This document shows, piece by piece, positions 22,448 through 32,590 of a stretch of DNA of 64,000 nucleotides (positions are counted from its first letter, which is position 1; each line of letters starts with the position of its first letter). The position numbers and the translations under genes are program-made. The DNA comes from Haliangium sp050303215 (GTDB taxonomy: Bacteria > Myxococcota_A > Polyangia > Haliangiales > Haliangiaceae). The DNA is taken from assembly GCF_050303215.1 (NCBI RefSeq), contig NZ_JBNLBH010000153.1:86853-150852 (forward strand), read 5' to 3'. A model generated the notes under the pieces. The model saw only the letters and a list, made by a program, of their open reading frames with translations, had not been told where the DNA came from and ran no database searches.

Positions 22448-24010
22448 TCACAGGGCGTCGTCGCGGACCTGGCGCGAGGTGGACGCGGCCGGCGCGGGCG
22501 GGGCCAGGGCCGGGCGATCGAGCGCGCGCGGCGAGTTGTCCTCGAGCAGGACCACGGGCACGGCCTCGTGGCGGCCGGGGCTCCAGTGCAGGAGCTCGGC
22601 GTCGTGGCCGCGGATGCGCAAGAAGGTGTACTGGACCCGCTCGCGCGGGACCAGCTCGTCGGGCGCGAACACGGCGATCCAGGTGCCGGTGTTGAAGTAC
22701 CAGCTCGGGCGCTCGGGGGGGCCGCCGATGCGCTGGATGACCTCTTCGTGGCTGTGTCCGAAAACCACCAGGGGGACCCCGGCCAGCTCGGCGATGTCGC
22801 ACGCGGTCCGCCGCAGCGGACGCGTGGCCGGGGCCTCGGGCACGCGCAGGAGCCACCAGCCCAGGCCCAGCAGGGACCCGGTGAGGAACACGAAGTTGAG
22901 CAGCAGGAACAAGATCGACTTGAAGCCGAACCCGGACTGCATGCCGGTGATGGCGTGGAAGCCGGCGAACCACAGCCCGGCGCCCAGGAACGCGATGGTC
23001 AGGGTCCACAGCGCCGACTTGCCGATCTCGACCAGCAGGTCGCGGGTGACCGCGGCGGCGCTGCCGCGCACGTTCTTGAGGTTGTCGATGCCGCGCAGGC
23101 GGTCGTCGAGGCCGGAGGCGGCGGCGAGCTGGTCGAGGGCGTGCTCGTGCATGCCGCGCAGCTCGGCGGTGGAGGTGGCGGCCTTGGCGATGCGACGCAA
23201 GACCTGGAAGAAGAACGGGGCGTGGCTGTAGGTCACCCGGGCCAGCAGCCGGGGCTGGTTGAACAGCAGCCAGCGGAAGTAGCGCACGTTGGAGCGCGAG
23301 TTGGGGACGATGAAGGTGATGTTGCCAAAGGCGTTGTAGAGGTAGCGCTGGAAGAAGCTGCCCAGGGGTAGGTCGGGCTCGGTGAGGGCGACCGCGTCGC
23401 TGCGATCGCCCAGGGCGGTGCGCAGGGGGTAGCGACAGGCGTTGTCGGGGTCGTACTGGCAGCCGTGCTCGATCCATACCCGGCCGGGCTCGTAGTAGAA
23501 CCAGGGGGTGAAGCGCAGGCCCTCGATGGCGGCCTGCGCGGCCCGCGGCTGGGCGCCCAAGCCACCCATGCGCTCGACCAGGGCCGCGGCCACGGCCTCC
23601 TGCACCAGGGGCCACTGCATCTCGGAGTCGTGGTTGCCGGGCAGGACGACGATCTCGTGCCCGGCCATGAGCACCCGCGCCAGGCCGTCGGCGAAGCGCT
23701 CGTGCCCGGCCAGGATGTCGCCGACGGTCTCGGCCGCGCGCTCGGGGTTCATGAGCGGGCCGTAGCGGCGCTCGGACATGCTGGCGCCGGGGCCGACGGG
23801 CTCGGGGTCGATGCGCAGCAGGTCGAAGGTGTCGCCGTTGAGCACCAGGGTGAGCGCGGTCTTGCGGTCGCGGGCCTGCTCGCACAGCCAGGCGCAAAAG
23901 CGCTCGAAGTCGTCGTCGAAGAAGAACGCTTCGAGTTGGTGATAGCGGCCGCTCTCGGGGTTCTTGCCCCGGCCCAGGTGGAGATCGCTGACGACGACGA
24001 TGTCGTGCAT
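22448..24010 (-). CDS. Membrane-associated metallophosphoesterase
   Basis: A 520-residue protein. The calcineurin-like core begins HDIVVVSDLHLGRGK (metal Asp and His), then VLNGDTFDLLR, VLPGNHDSEMQWPL and, much later, LVVFGHSHEEV. The last His-bearing motif is separated from the GNHD block by about 290 residues that include two or three hydrophobic helices (WTLTIAFLGAGLWFAGFHA, FLLLNFVFLTGSLLGLG at about 330-385). The enzyme therefore appears to have a membrane insertion within the catalytic fold. The substrate is unknown; UDP-diacylglucosamine-type or Ser/Thr phosphatase roles cannot be separated. TATGAT ends 9 nt upstream of ATG 24010. It converges with the NACHT gene 87 bp away. Confidence 0.85.
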   Translation of the reverse strand: MHDIVVVSDLHLGRGKNPESGRYHQLEAFFFDDDFERFCAWLCEQARDRKTALTLVLNGDTFDLLRIDPEPVGPGASMSERRYGPLMNPERAAETVGDILAGHERFADGLARVLMAGHEIVVLPGNHDSEMQWPLVQEAVAAALVERMGGLGAQPRAAQAAIEGLRFTPWFYYEPGRVWIEHGCQYDPDNACRYPLRTALGDRSDAVALTEPDLPLGSFFQRYLYNAFGNITFIVPNSRSNVRYFRWLLFNQPRLLARVTYSHAPFFFQVLRRIAKAATSTAELRGMHEHALDQLAAASGLDDRLRGIDNLKNVRGSAAAVTRDLLVEIGKSALWTLTIAFLGAGLWFAGFHAITGMQSGFGFKSILFLLLNFVFLTGSLLGLGWWLLRVPEAPATRPLRRTACDIAELAGVPLVVFGHSHEEVIQRIGGPPERPSWYFNTGTWIAVFAPDELVPRERVQYTFLRIRGHDAELLHWSPGRHEAVPVVLLEDNSPRALDRPALAPPAPAASTSRQVRDDAL

Positions 24011-24094
24011 GACCGCCGCATCATAGCGGCTGCGCCGGCGCGGTGTGGACTCGGGGCGCGCCCAGGTCCAACGGCGGGCTCGGGTCGCGACCGC

Positions 24095-24884
24095 TCAGGG
24101 GCGACGGCGGATGCGCTCGCGCTCGAGCTGGTGCCTGGGGTTGAACATGCGCCGGTACACCAGCAGGGCGACGACGATGGCGCTCATGGCGCTGGCGGCC
24201 GCGAGCATGAACATGACGACGATCTGATACTTGACCGCGTCGAGGGGATCGGCGCCGGCCAGGATCTGGCCGGTCATCATGCCCGGCAGGCTGACCAGGC
24301 CAACCACGGTCATGGCGTTGAGGATGGGGATCATGCCCCGGCGCACGGCCTCGGCCAGGGGCTCGCGCACGGCCTCCCAGCGGGTGGCGCCGAGGGCGAG
24401 CTCGGTCTCGACGAGGTCGCGGCCTTCGTCCAGGGCCGCCAGCAGGCTGTCGAGGCACAGCGAGATGCCGGTGAGGCTGTTGCCCAGGATCATGCCCAGC
24501 AGGGGAATGGCGTACTGGGGCCGCCACCAGGGATCGACGCCGATGACGGCGCCGGTGACCGTGACCGTGGTGACGAGGCCCGACAGCGCCAGGGCCACCA
24601 GGGCGTGGGTGGCGGCGCCGCGGTAGCGACGGCTGGACCTGGTGACGGCAGCGCGACCGGCGGTCACGACCATGGCCGCGAACACCAGCGCCACCACCCA
24701 CAGGCGGTCGAGCGAGAACACCCAGGTGAGCACGTAGCCGACCAGGAGGAGCTGGACCACGGTGCGCACGGCGGCCACCGCCAGCTTGCGCTCGAGGCCC
24801 AGGCGCAGACCCAGGCTGACGGCCCCGGCGACGAGCACCAGGGCCGCCGCGAGGGCCAGCTCGCCCGGGCCCAAGGCGATCGCG

Positions 24885-24892
<8 letters not shown>
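24095..24892 (-). CDS. fetB: ABC transporter permease of the FetB/YbbM (UPF0014) family
   Basis: A 265-residue protein with about seven membrane segments. The UPF0014 hallmarks are PQYAIPLLGMILGNSLTGIS and LSLPGMMTGQILAGADP-like sequence near residues 140-215. In Escherichia coli FetAB exports iron and protects against peroxide. The substrate here is assigned by family only. The start at 24892 overlaps the end of the ATP-binding gene by 8 bp, so the two are translationally coupled. Confidence 0.9.
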
Positions 24893-25556
<664 letters not shown>

Positions 25557-25584
25557 GGTGACCACATGCTACCATTCAGAGCTG

Positions 25585-26229
25585 ATGGAACTGTTGCGAC
25601 GAAGCGCCGGCCGGACGCCGGCTACCCCCGACCTCGACAGCGCAGCCGACCACGACGAGCTCACGCCCCCGTACGGCGTGGCCATGTCCCTGGAGGCGTG
25701 GGCCGACCTGCCCGAGGACGCCACCGGCGAACTCGTCGCCGGGCGCCTGATGGAGGCCGAGATGCCCGGCTACGCCCATGAGTACCTGCTCGCGCTGGTG
25801 CTGGGCGCGCTGCGCGATTGGCTCGTGCCCCGGGGCGGCTTCTGCGCCGGCTCCGGAGTCAGGTTCGCGGTCGCCCCGAACACCGGCCGAATGCCCGACG
25901 CCAGCGCCTTCCTGCCCGGCCGCCGGCCGCCCGCGCAAGGCCTGGTGCGGACCCCGCCCGACGTCGCGGTCGAGATCCTGTCGCCGCGGCCCCGCGACGT
26001 GCGCCGCGACCGGATCGCCAAGATGAACGAGTACGCCGCCTTCGGCGTGCGCTGGTTCTGGCTGATCGACCCCGAGGCGCGCGTCGTCGAGATCTTCGAA
26101 CTCGGCGACGACGGCCGCTACATCCGCGCCCTCGCCGCCGCCGGCGCGATCGAGCAGGTGCCCGGCTGCCCGGGGCTGCGGCTCGGGTTCGACGCCTGGT
26201 GGGCCGAACTCGACCGGCTGGCCGAGTAG
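25585..26229 (+). CDS. Uma2-family (DUF820) putative endonuclease
   Basis: A 214-residue PD-(D/E)XK-fold protein. Family features in order are MSLEAWADLPEDATGELVAGRL, the GSGVRFAV strand, GRMPDASAFLPG (metal Asp), the P-D-V-A-V-E-I-L-S-P strand (ExK-type Glu), RDRIAKMNEYAAFGVRWFWLID and an EIFEL tail. Uma2 proteins are multicopy in cyanobacteria and myxobacteria; cleavage activity is largely unproven. The start at 25585 was chosen over 25555 to avoid overlapping fetA, and TACCAT ends 9 nt upstream. Confidence 0.88.
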   Translation: MELLRRSAGRTPATPDLDSAADHDELTPPYGVAMSLEAWADLPEDATGELVAGRLMEAEMPGYAHEYLLALVLGALRDWLVPRGGFCAGSGVRFAVAPNTGRMPDASAFLPGRRPPAQGLVRTPPDVAVEILSPRPRDVRRDRIAKMNEYAAFGVRWFWLIDPEARVVEIFELGDDGRYIRALAAAGAIEQVPGCPGLRLGFDAWWAELDRLAE

Positions 26230-26288
26230 CGCCGGCAGGCTGCGGAAGAACGCCGTCGAGCGTCCAGGAGCCCGAGTCGCCCCATCCG

Positions 26289-27308
26289 TCAGGCCGCGCA
26301 CCAGAAGTCCACGCCCTCGCGGTAGCCGAGCGCGGCCAGGCGGGGGCGGATGAGGTCGCGGGCGCCACGCCGCCCCACCGCGACGATCACGGTGTCGCGC
26401 GGGCCGGCGCCGGCCGCGCCCGCCAGCGCCTCGGGCGCCACGATGGGCGCGCCCCGGGCCAGGCGTCCGATCTTGACCGAATCGATGTCGACGAAGCGCC
26501 GCGCCCGGACCCCGAAGCGCTCCAGCTCCCGGGCCAAACGCTTGCCGGTGGGGCCCGCGCCCCAGATCGCCACCGGCCGACCGCGCGCGCGCACCCGCCG
26601 GGCCAGGTGCGGCGCCTTGGCCTCCACGAACCGGGCCTGGGCGTAGCGGGGATCGCTGAAGGTGCTGCGCCCGGGCCGGTGGCGCCAGCCGAACAGCACC
26701 GCCGGCACCTTGGCCAACCCCCAGCCGGCCGCGTCCAGCCGCAGCCAGAGGTCGTAGTCCTCGGGGCCGCCGGTGTTGCGCCAACCGCCGACCGCGGCCA
26801 GGGCCGCCCGCCGCAACAGCACCGAGGGGTGACACAGCGGGGCCTCGATGTACAGCTCGCGGGCGTGATCGGCCGCGCTCACGAGCTGGTTCTGCCACTC
26901 GATGTAGCGCCGCATGCCCTCGCCCAGGTGCGCCGCCGGGAAGCCCTCCACCAGGGTCCCGACCGCGCCCAGCCCGGGTGCCTCGGCCAGCAACGCGAGC
27001 TGGCGGGCGAGCCGCTCGGGACCGCAGCGGTCGTCGCCGTCCATGCGCGCGATCCAGTCACCGCGCGCAGCCGCCAGGCCCGCGCCCAGGGCCGCGACGA
27101 TGCCGACCCCGCCGGTCGCCAGCGGGACGACGCCGCGGTGCCGAGCCGCCAGCGCAGCCACCCGGGCCGGGCCGGCGTCGCGCGAGCCGTCGTCCACGGC
27201 CACCAGCTCGATGGTCACCCCGCGCTGCCCCAACACGCTGTCCACGGCCTCGTCGATGGTGGCGGCGCAGTCGCGATAGGGCATGAGCACCGAGACCAAG
27301 GGCGGCAC
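26289..27308 (-). CDS. Family 2 glycosyltransferase with a C-terminal Rossmann-like domain
   Basis: A 339-residue GT-A enzyme: MPPLVSVLMPYRDCAATI, nucleotide-binding VAVDDGSRD (Asp39/Asp40), and the D-x-D-like RMDGDDRC near 89-94. The acceptor-side motif PEDYDLWLRL is at about 190. Residues about 240-339 add a Rossmann-like segment (VAIWGAGPTGKRLAREL) that could bind a nucleotide cofactor or second sugar nucleotide. The donor and acceptor are unknown, and no polysaccharide cluster is adjacent. TATAGT ends 9 nt before ATG 27308 without a Shine-Dalgarno site. Confidence 0.88.
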   Translation of the reverse strand: MPPLVSVLMPYRDCAATIDEAVDSVLGQRGVTIELVAVDDGSRDAGPARVAALAARHRGVVPLATGGVGIVAALGAGLAAARGDWIARMDGDDRCGPERLARQLALLAEAPGLGAVGTLVEGFPAAHLGEGMRRYIEWQNQLVSAADHARELYIEAPLCHPSVLLRRAALAAVGGWRNTGGPEDYDLWLRLDAAGWGLAKVPAVLFGWRHRPGRSTFSDPRYAQARFVEAKAPHLARRVRARGRPVAIWGAGPTGKRLARELERFGVRARRFVDIDSVKIGRLARGAPIVAPEALAGAAGAGPRDTVIVAVGRRGARDLIRPRLAALGYREGVDFWCAA

Positions 27309-27457
27309 GACCCGGGTACTATAGCGCGCGTCGCCACGGACGACGCACGCCGGCCCGGCGTAACCCCGCCCGGGGTGCCCGCGTAGGACCAGCGAGCCGG
27401 CCGGGGCGAGCCCGCGGACCGACGTCTAGGACCCCAGGAACAACCCGAGGAACGAGT

Positions 27458-28033
<576 letters not shown>

Positions 28034-28046
28034 TAGAACTCCGGGT

Positions 28047-29516
28047 ATGCCCGGAGTCGTGGCCGCCGGCCAACGTGAGACCGCCGAGGCCGCCGCCCAG
28101 ATCCTGGAGCGCGGCGGCAACGCCGTAGACGCGGCCATCGCCGCCTGCGCCGCCGCCTTCATGGCCGAGCCGCTGCTGTGCAGCGCAGGCGGTGGCGGCA
28201 TCATGACCTTGGCCCTGCCCGGGCAGGCGCCGACTGTCATCGACTTCTTCTCCGACACGCCCGGCCGCGGGCTGCCGCCGGGGCCGTCGCCCGACCTCGA
28301 CTTCGTCGGCATGGTGATCGACTTCGGCGGCCTGGCCGAGCAGACCTTCCACCTCGGCCGGGGCTCGGCCGCCACCCCGGGCGCGCTCCCGGGGCTGGCC
28401 CTGGCCCATGAGCGCTACGGCTCCCTGCCCCTGTCCGCGCTCATGGAGCCGGCCATCACCCTGGCCTCCGAGGGCGTGACCGTGTCCGCCGAGACCGCCC
28501 ACGTGTACGGCTTGCTGTGGTCGTTCTTGACCCGCGACCCCGAGACCCTCCGCGTGCTCGCCGGTGGCTCTCCCCCGCGCCGGGGCGACGTGCTGCGCAA
28601 CCCCGACCTGGCCGAGACCCTGCGCGCCTTCGCCAGCCTCGGCCGGACCCCGCCGGCCCTGCTCGACGGGCTGGTGGACGCCTTCGGTCCCGCCCGCGGC
28701 GGCCTGATCACGCCCGAGGACATACGCGCCTACGAGCCCCGGGTGCGCACGCCCGTGATCGAGCCCCTGGGCCAGTACCGGATCTGCCTGCCGCCGTCGC
28801 CGGGCGGCCGCCTGGCCTCGCTGGTCACCCGCGAGCTGGCCCAGGGCACGCCCGCGCCCGAGCAGGCCGGCGAGATCCTGCGCTACGCCCAGGCCTCGCG
28901 CTACGCCCACGAGCACCGCGGCGAGGCGGTCGCCCAGGCCACCACCCCCGGCAGCACCACCCACATCAGCGTGATCGACGCCCACGCCGGGGCCGCCGCG
29001 GTCACCCTCACCAACGGCGAGGGCTGTGGCCATTTGGTCCCGGGTACCGGCGTGCAGGTCAACAACTTCCTGGGCGAAGAGGACCTCAACCCCGACGGCT
29101 TCCACCTCCACCGGCCCGGGGTCAGGCTGCCGACCATGATCGCCCCGTGCGTGGTGCTGCGCGGCGACCAACCGTGCATGGCCTTGGGCAGCGGGGGCTC
29201 GAACCGCATCCGCTCGGCCGTGGGTCAAGCGGTGTACCGCCGGCTGGTGCAGGGGCTGTCGCTGGCCGATGCCGTGGCCGCCCCGCGCGTTCACGCCGAG
29301 ACCCACGCGGTCTGGTTCGAGGCCGCCGAGTGCGCCGACCCGGCGGCCGTCACCGCCGCCCTGGCCGCCGAGTTCCCGACCGTCATGCCCTTCCCCGAGC
29401 GCGACTTCTTCTTTGGTGGCGTCCACGCGGTCGAGATCGACCAGCGCGGCGTCCGCCACGGCGTGGGCGACGCCCGCCGCGGCGGCGTGGCCGTGGACGT
29501 GCCGGACCCGGCCTGA
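28047..29516 (+). CDS. ggt: Gamma-glutamyltransferase family protein
   Basis: A 489-residue Ntn-hydrolase. RETAEAAAQILERGGNAVDAA opens the large subunit. The autocleavage and nucleophile site is T304 in STTHISVID. VPGTGVQVNN and the LGSGGSNRI segment supply oxyanion and substrate contacts. It transfers or hydrolyses gamma-glutamyl groups (glutathione, polyglutamate). It is shorter than classic 530-580-residue enzymes and shows no signal peptide from ATG 28047, so it may be cytoplasmic. It starts 13 bp after the P460 stop, implying co-transcription. Confidence 0.9.
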   Translation: MPGVVAAGQRETAEAAAQILERGGNAVDAAIAACAAAFMAEPLLCSAGGGGIMTLALPGQAPTVIDFFSDTPGRGLPPGPSPDLDFVGMVIDFGGLAEQTFHLGRGSAATPGALPGLALAHERYGSLPLSALMEPAITLASEGVTVSAETAHVYGLLWSFLTRDPETLRVLAGGSPPRRGDVLRNPDLAETLRAFASLGRTPPALLDGLVDAFGPARGGLITPEDIRAYEPRVRTPVIEPLGQYRICLPPSPGGRLASLVTRELAQGTPAPEQAGEILRYAQASRYAHEHRGEAVAQATTPGSTTHISVIDAHAGAAAVTLTNGEGCGHLVPGTGVQVNNFLGEEDLNPDGFHLHRPGVRLPTMIAPCVVLRGDQPCMALGSGGSNRIRSAVGQAVYRRLVQGLSLADAVAAPRVHAETHAVWFEAAECADPAAVTAALAAEFPTVMPFPERDFFFGGVHAVEIDQRGVRHGVGDARRGGVAVDVPDPA

Positions 29517-29559
29517 GCGAGAGACCCCGCCCAGCGCTGCAGCGCCGCCGCAGCGCCGC

Positions 29560-29578
29560 GGCGTTGCGCCACAACGCC
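29560..29578. terminator. Hairpin between convergent genes
   Basis: GGCGTT (29560-29565) and AACGCC (29573-29578) form a 6-bp stem with a 7-nt loop between the gamma-glutamyltransferase stop and the end of the minus-strand hydrolase. There is no T tract; the call rests on symmetry and position. Confidence 0.4.
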
Positions 29579-29582
29579 CCTG

Positions 29583-30518
29583 TCAGCGCTCGCGCAGGAA
29601 GCGGGCGATGTCGACGGTGACCCGCGCCGGCACCTCCCAGTGGGTCCCGTGGCCCACGTCCGCGTAGGTGATGAAGGTCGCCCCGGGCAGCGCCGCCTGC
29701 AGCGCTTGCTGGTCGGCCGCCGGGAAGATGTCGTCCTTGTCGCCCCACAGGATCAAGGTCGGCGCCGAGATGTTGGGCAGGGACGCGCTGTGATCCTCGG
29801 CCACCAGCCCGGCCAGGGCCTGCTGCCACACCGTGGCCGGGACCTTCTGGCTCTCGCTGACCACGACGTCGAGGAACCACGGCGGCAGGGGCTCGAAGGC
29901 CGTGCTGGCCTGGAACTCGCGGATGAACTCGGGGTCGATGGGATCGGTCAAGGTGCCCACGAAGTCGAGGAAGTCGACCAGCACCGGGTTGCCGGCCGAG
30001 GTCGGGGCCGAGCCGATCAGCACCAACCTGGATACCCGATCGGGGTGTTCGACCGCCGCTTGATGGGCGATGAAGCTGCCCATCGAGTGCCCGACCAAGG
30101 TCGCCTCGGCGATGCCGAGCGCGTCCATGAAGGCGATGACGTCGGCCACGAAGTCGCCCTGTCGATAGCAGCACGCGGGCTTGTCTGAGTCGCCATGTCC
30201 GCGCTGATCGAGGGCGTAGGCGCGATAGCGACGGGGAAAGATGGGTAGCACCCGATCGTAAGATCGGTGTGAGTCGGTGTAGCCATGCAGGAAGATGACC
30301 ACCTCTCCCGAAGGCCGGCCCTGGGCCACGTAGGTGAGGGTGACCCCGGTGTCGAGGGCGATGGTATCGACGTCGCGCCAGCCCTCACTGCCCTGCTTGG
30401 CCGCGCTCACCGCGGCGGTTGCTTCTGCCCCCGAGGGGTCGTGACTCGCCGCGCACGCGGACAGCGCTCCCACGCTGAGCAGGCAGACGACGCGGATGGC
30501 TTTACCGACAATTGACAT
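29583..30518 (-). CDS. Alpha/beta-hydrolase lipoprotein
   Basis: A 311-residue protein with lipobox ALSACAAS (Cys22). The fold is alpha/beta-hydrolase: oxyanion HGYTDS near 78, YALDQRGHGDSDK, nucleophile Ser145 in GHSMG, acid Asp in ILWGDKDDIFP (260-263) and His in VGHGTHW (290-293). It belongs with esterases, haloperoxidase-like enzymes and epoxide-hydrolase relatives; the substrate is not readable. AGAGGAG lies 9 nt before ATG 30518. Expression is divergent from the lipoprotein at 30942 across a 423-bp gap. Confidence 0.88.
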   Translation of the reverse strand: MSIVGKAIRVVCLLSVGALSACAASHDPSGAEATAAVSAAKQGSEGWRDVDTIALDTGVTLTYVAQGRPSGEVVIFLHGYTDSHRSYDRVLPIFPRRYRAYALDQRGHGDSDKPACCYRQGDFVADVIAFMDALGIAEATLVGHSMGSFIAHQAAVEHPDRVSRLVLIGSAPTSAGNPVLVDFLDFVGTLTDPIDPEFIREFQASTAFEPLPPWFLDVVVSESQKVPATVWQQALAGLVAEDHSASLPNISAPTLILWGDKDDIFPAADQQALQAALPGATFITYADVGHGTHWEVPARVTVDIARFLRER

Positions 30519-30941
30519 GTACGCAGACTCCTCTTCTCGGTTCGATACACTGACCTGCATGATCAGCACATATTGTTTCGATGGTAGACGATATTCCTGA
30601 TTACAACCATCACAAACTGCATTCTTGGATACATGCACAGTGCGCCTACACCGGACGTCATCGCCGTTCGCGCCAGGCGCCTCGACGCGCCGAGGCCGTC
30701 CGTGCTCGCCGGCGGCCGTCCGTGGCCGCGTCGACCACAGCCCGCGCGCCAACGCCGGCAAGCTGTCGTTCACGAGTCGACAACGCCGCCGCTGCCGGGT
30801 CCGGGCCTCGCCGGGCGTCACCGACGTCTCCGCGCCATGACCGCTCCGATGCCGGCACGATCCGCCGCTGCGAGCGCTGGCACGACGCTTGCTGCATACC
30901 CAGCACTACCTACCCTCCACACTTCAACCGTGATGTCATCC
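30519..30941. other. Divergent intergenic region
   Basis: The first 120 bp next to the hydrolase are AT-rich for this genome and probably hold its minus-strand promoter (a TGTATCG hexamer region near 30541-30550). The remaining part is G+C-rich with short open frames on both strands that lack start signals or domains. No RNA gene was recognised. Confidence 0.5.
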
Positions 30942-32360
30942 ATGACCAAACAGCTTACCTTCTCACTCTCCTCACGTGCCATCGTCAACCGCGCCCGGCG
31001 CCGGGCCCTCGCCCTCGCCCCGTTGGTGCTGGGGCTCGGCGCCTGCATCGACTCATCACCGTCGGACCCGGGTGACGACCCGCTCCCCAGCGACATCAGC
31101 CAGGTCCGCACCAGCTTCCGGATCAGCACCAGCGGGGTCGCCGACGACTATGGGATATTCCTGGTCCTCGACGGCGACCCCGAGACCACGTCCCCCGGCA
31201 CCCTCGCCGGGTATATGACCGTGGTCGGCTCCGAGGTCAGCGCCCATGTGCCCGTGATCGCCAGCGTCGACGCCGACGATACGGTGCGGCTCCCGGCCGG
31301 TACGCAGATCTCGGTCGGCGTCGCTACCCTCGACTGGGACGAGCTGTCCCTGACCATGCGCGACGAGGACGGCGACGGGGTCTACGAGTCGGGCTCGGGC
31401 TACAATGAGGGCCAACTCGAAGCCCTGCCCGGCGCCCTGCTCGAGTTCGCCCACGACTTCGAGGCCGGGCCGCGCGCCTTCGAGACCACCGGCCGGGTGG
31501 TGCGAGTGGAGGGCTACGGCGACGGGCTGTTGCCCTGGGAGCCGCTGCGCATCGAGCTCCGCCAGCCGATGGAGCCGAGCGAGCGGGCCAGCTTCCGCTT
31601 GCTGGTCAACGGCGAAGAGCTCGCCGGCAGCTTCGCATCCGACCTCGCCCCAACCGCCGAGTTGGTGTTCCGCCCCCATGGCTTCTACCCCCTCGGCGGC
31701 GCCATCACCGTCGACACCGGAGCCGCCCGCAACCTGCTCGGCGGCGCGATCGAGATCGACACCGACGGCCTGAGCGTCATCCCCGACCAGGGTCCGATCA
31801 CCGATAACCCCGGCTTCGAGGACGAGCTCAGCGGCTGGCACGGCGTGGGCCAAGTCTCGGCCGTCGCCGACTTCCACGACCAGCCCCCGCCCGAGGGCTC
31901 GCTCCAGGCCGTGATCGAGGCCAACCCCGAGATCGATAGTGCGTACGAACACGGGCTCATCGGCTACCTCGACGTGCCCGCCGACGCCACCGCGCTGTCG
32001 CTCCTGCTCGGCTTCTTCTCCGAGGCCGACCAGCTCCCGCAGGTCGTCTCCGTACGGATGTACCGTGACACCGGCGATGACCTGGAGAACGTCGAGCTGT
32101 ACTCCTTCGACCACACCACTCAGCTCGATCCCTGCAACTGCTCGGGCGAGGGCATCGATCCGCTGACGCGACGCCTCGACCCGGTGGCGGTCCAGGGCGA
32201 TCTGACCGCGCTCACCGGCCAGCGCGTGTTCGTCGAGATCTACCTCAGCGCACGCATCCACTACAGCAGCGCGTCGCAGGCCCGCGGCATCGCGCCCATC
32301 CCGCCGCCGCCGCCGCCCGTGCACGCGGCCCTGGTCGTGGACGACGTGCGCGTGGAGTAG
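30942..32360 (+). CDS. Secreted lipoprotein, unknown function (beta-sandwich-like repeats)
   Basis: A 472-residue protein. The basic N-terminus leads to a lipobox LGLGACIDSS, then a Ser/Asp/Pro linker. The mature part is beta-rich and acidic, with DEDGDGVYESGSG (an EF-hand-like calcium loop near residue 145). It has a C-terminal carbohydrate-binding-like module at about 285-472 (NPGFEDELSGWHGVGQVS, typical of CBM-type domains), ending in a poly-proline run and ALVVDDVRVE. ATG 30942 is chosen for the lipoprotein signal; 30933 is equally possible. It is probably surface exposed. No enzyme motif was found. Confidence 0.65.
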   Translation: MTKQLTFSLSSRAIVNRARRRALALAPLVLGLGACIDSSPSDPGDDPLPSDISQVRTSFRISTSGVADDYGIFLVLDGDPETTSPGTLAGYMTVVGSEVSAHVPVIASVDADDTVRLPAGTQISVGVATLDWDELSLTMRDEDGDGVYESGSGYNEGQLEALPGALLEFAHDFEAGPRAFETTGRVVRVEGYGDGLLPWEPLRIELRQPMEPSERASFRLLVNGEELAGSFASDLAPTAELVFRPHGFYPLGGAITVDTGAARNLLGGAIEIDTDGLSVIPDQGPITDNPGFEDELSGWHGVGQVSAVADFHDQPPPEGSLQAVIEANPEIDSAYEHGLIGYLDVPADATALSLLLGFFSEADQLPQVVSVRMYRDTGDDLENVELYSFDHTTQLDPCNCSGEGIDPLTRRLDPVAVQGDLTALTGQRVFVEIYLSARIHYSSASQARGIAPIPPPPPPVHAALVVDDVRVE

Positions 32361-32437
32361 CGCGCGGGCGCGCGGCCCGCCGCTGAGGAGGACCGCCGGG
32401 TCACGCGCCCGCGCGCTGAGCCTGCGCGCACAGCACA

Positions 32438-32485
32438 CCCCTTCGCACGCCCCTTCGCACGCCCCTTCGCACGCTCCTTCGCACG
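32438..32485. repeat. 12-bp tandem repeat, four units, with terminal hairpin
   Basis: Units of CCCCTTCGCACG start at 32438, 32450 and 32462, followed by a CTCCTTCGCACG variant at 32474. The last unit flows into CCTTC-GCAC-GAAGG (32476-32489), a 5-bp stem with a 4-nt loop. It lies between the stop of the lipoprotein gene and the thiaminase promoter and may act as a terminator. Confidence 0.75.
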
Positions 32486-32534
32486 AAGGACCACGGGGCC
32501 ACCGTGGCCAGACCGGCAGCCCGGTCGGACGAGT

Positions 32535-32563
32535 TTGACAACTGCTCCCCTCAGAGCGACGAT
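32535..32563 (+). promoter_or_regulatory. Probable promoter of the thiaminase gene
   Basis: TTGACA (32535-32540) is followed after 17 bp by GACGAT (32558-32563), a weak -10. The predicted start near 32570 leaves a leader of about 20 nt containing the GGGAGG ribosome-binding site. The gene therefore has its own promoter and is not only read through from 30942. Confidence 0.5.
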
Positions 32564-32590
32564 CCGAATCCTCGCTCCGGGAGGCACGAC

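Noticed and set aside
30633..30941. N-terminal extension of the lipoprotein at 30942
   Set aside because: It would hide the signal peptide and has Arg/Pro-rich non-coding composition.
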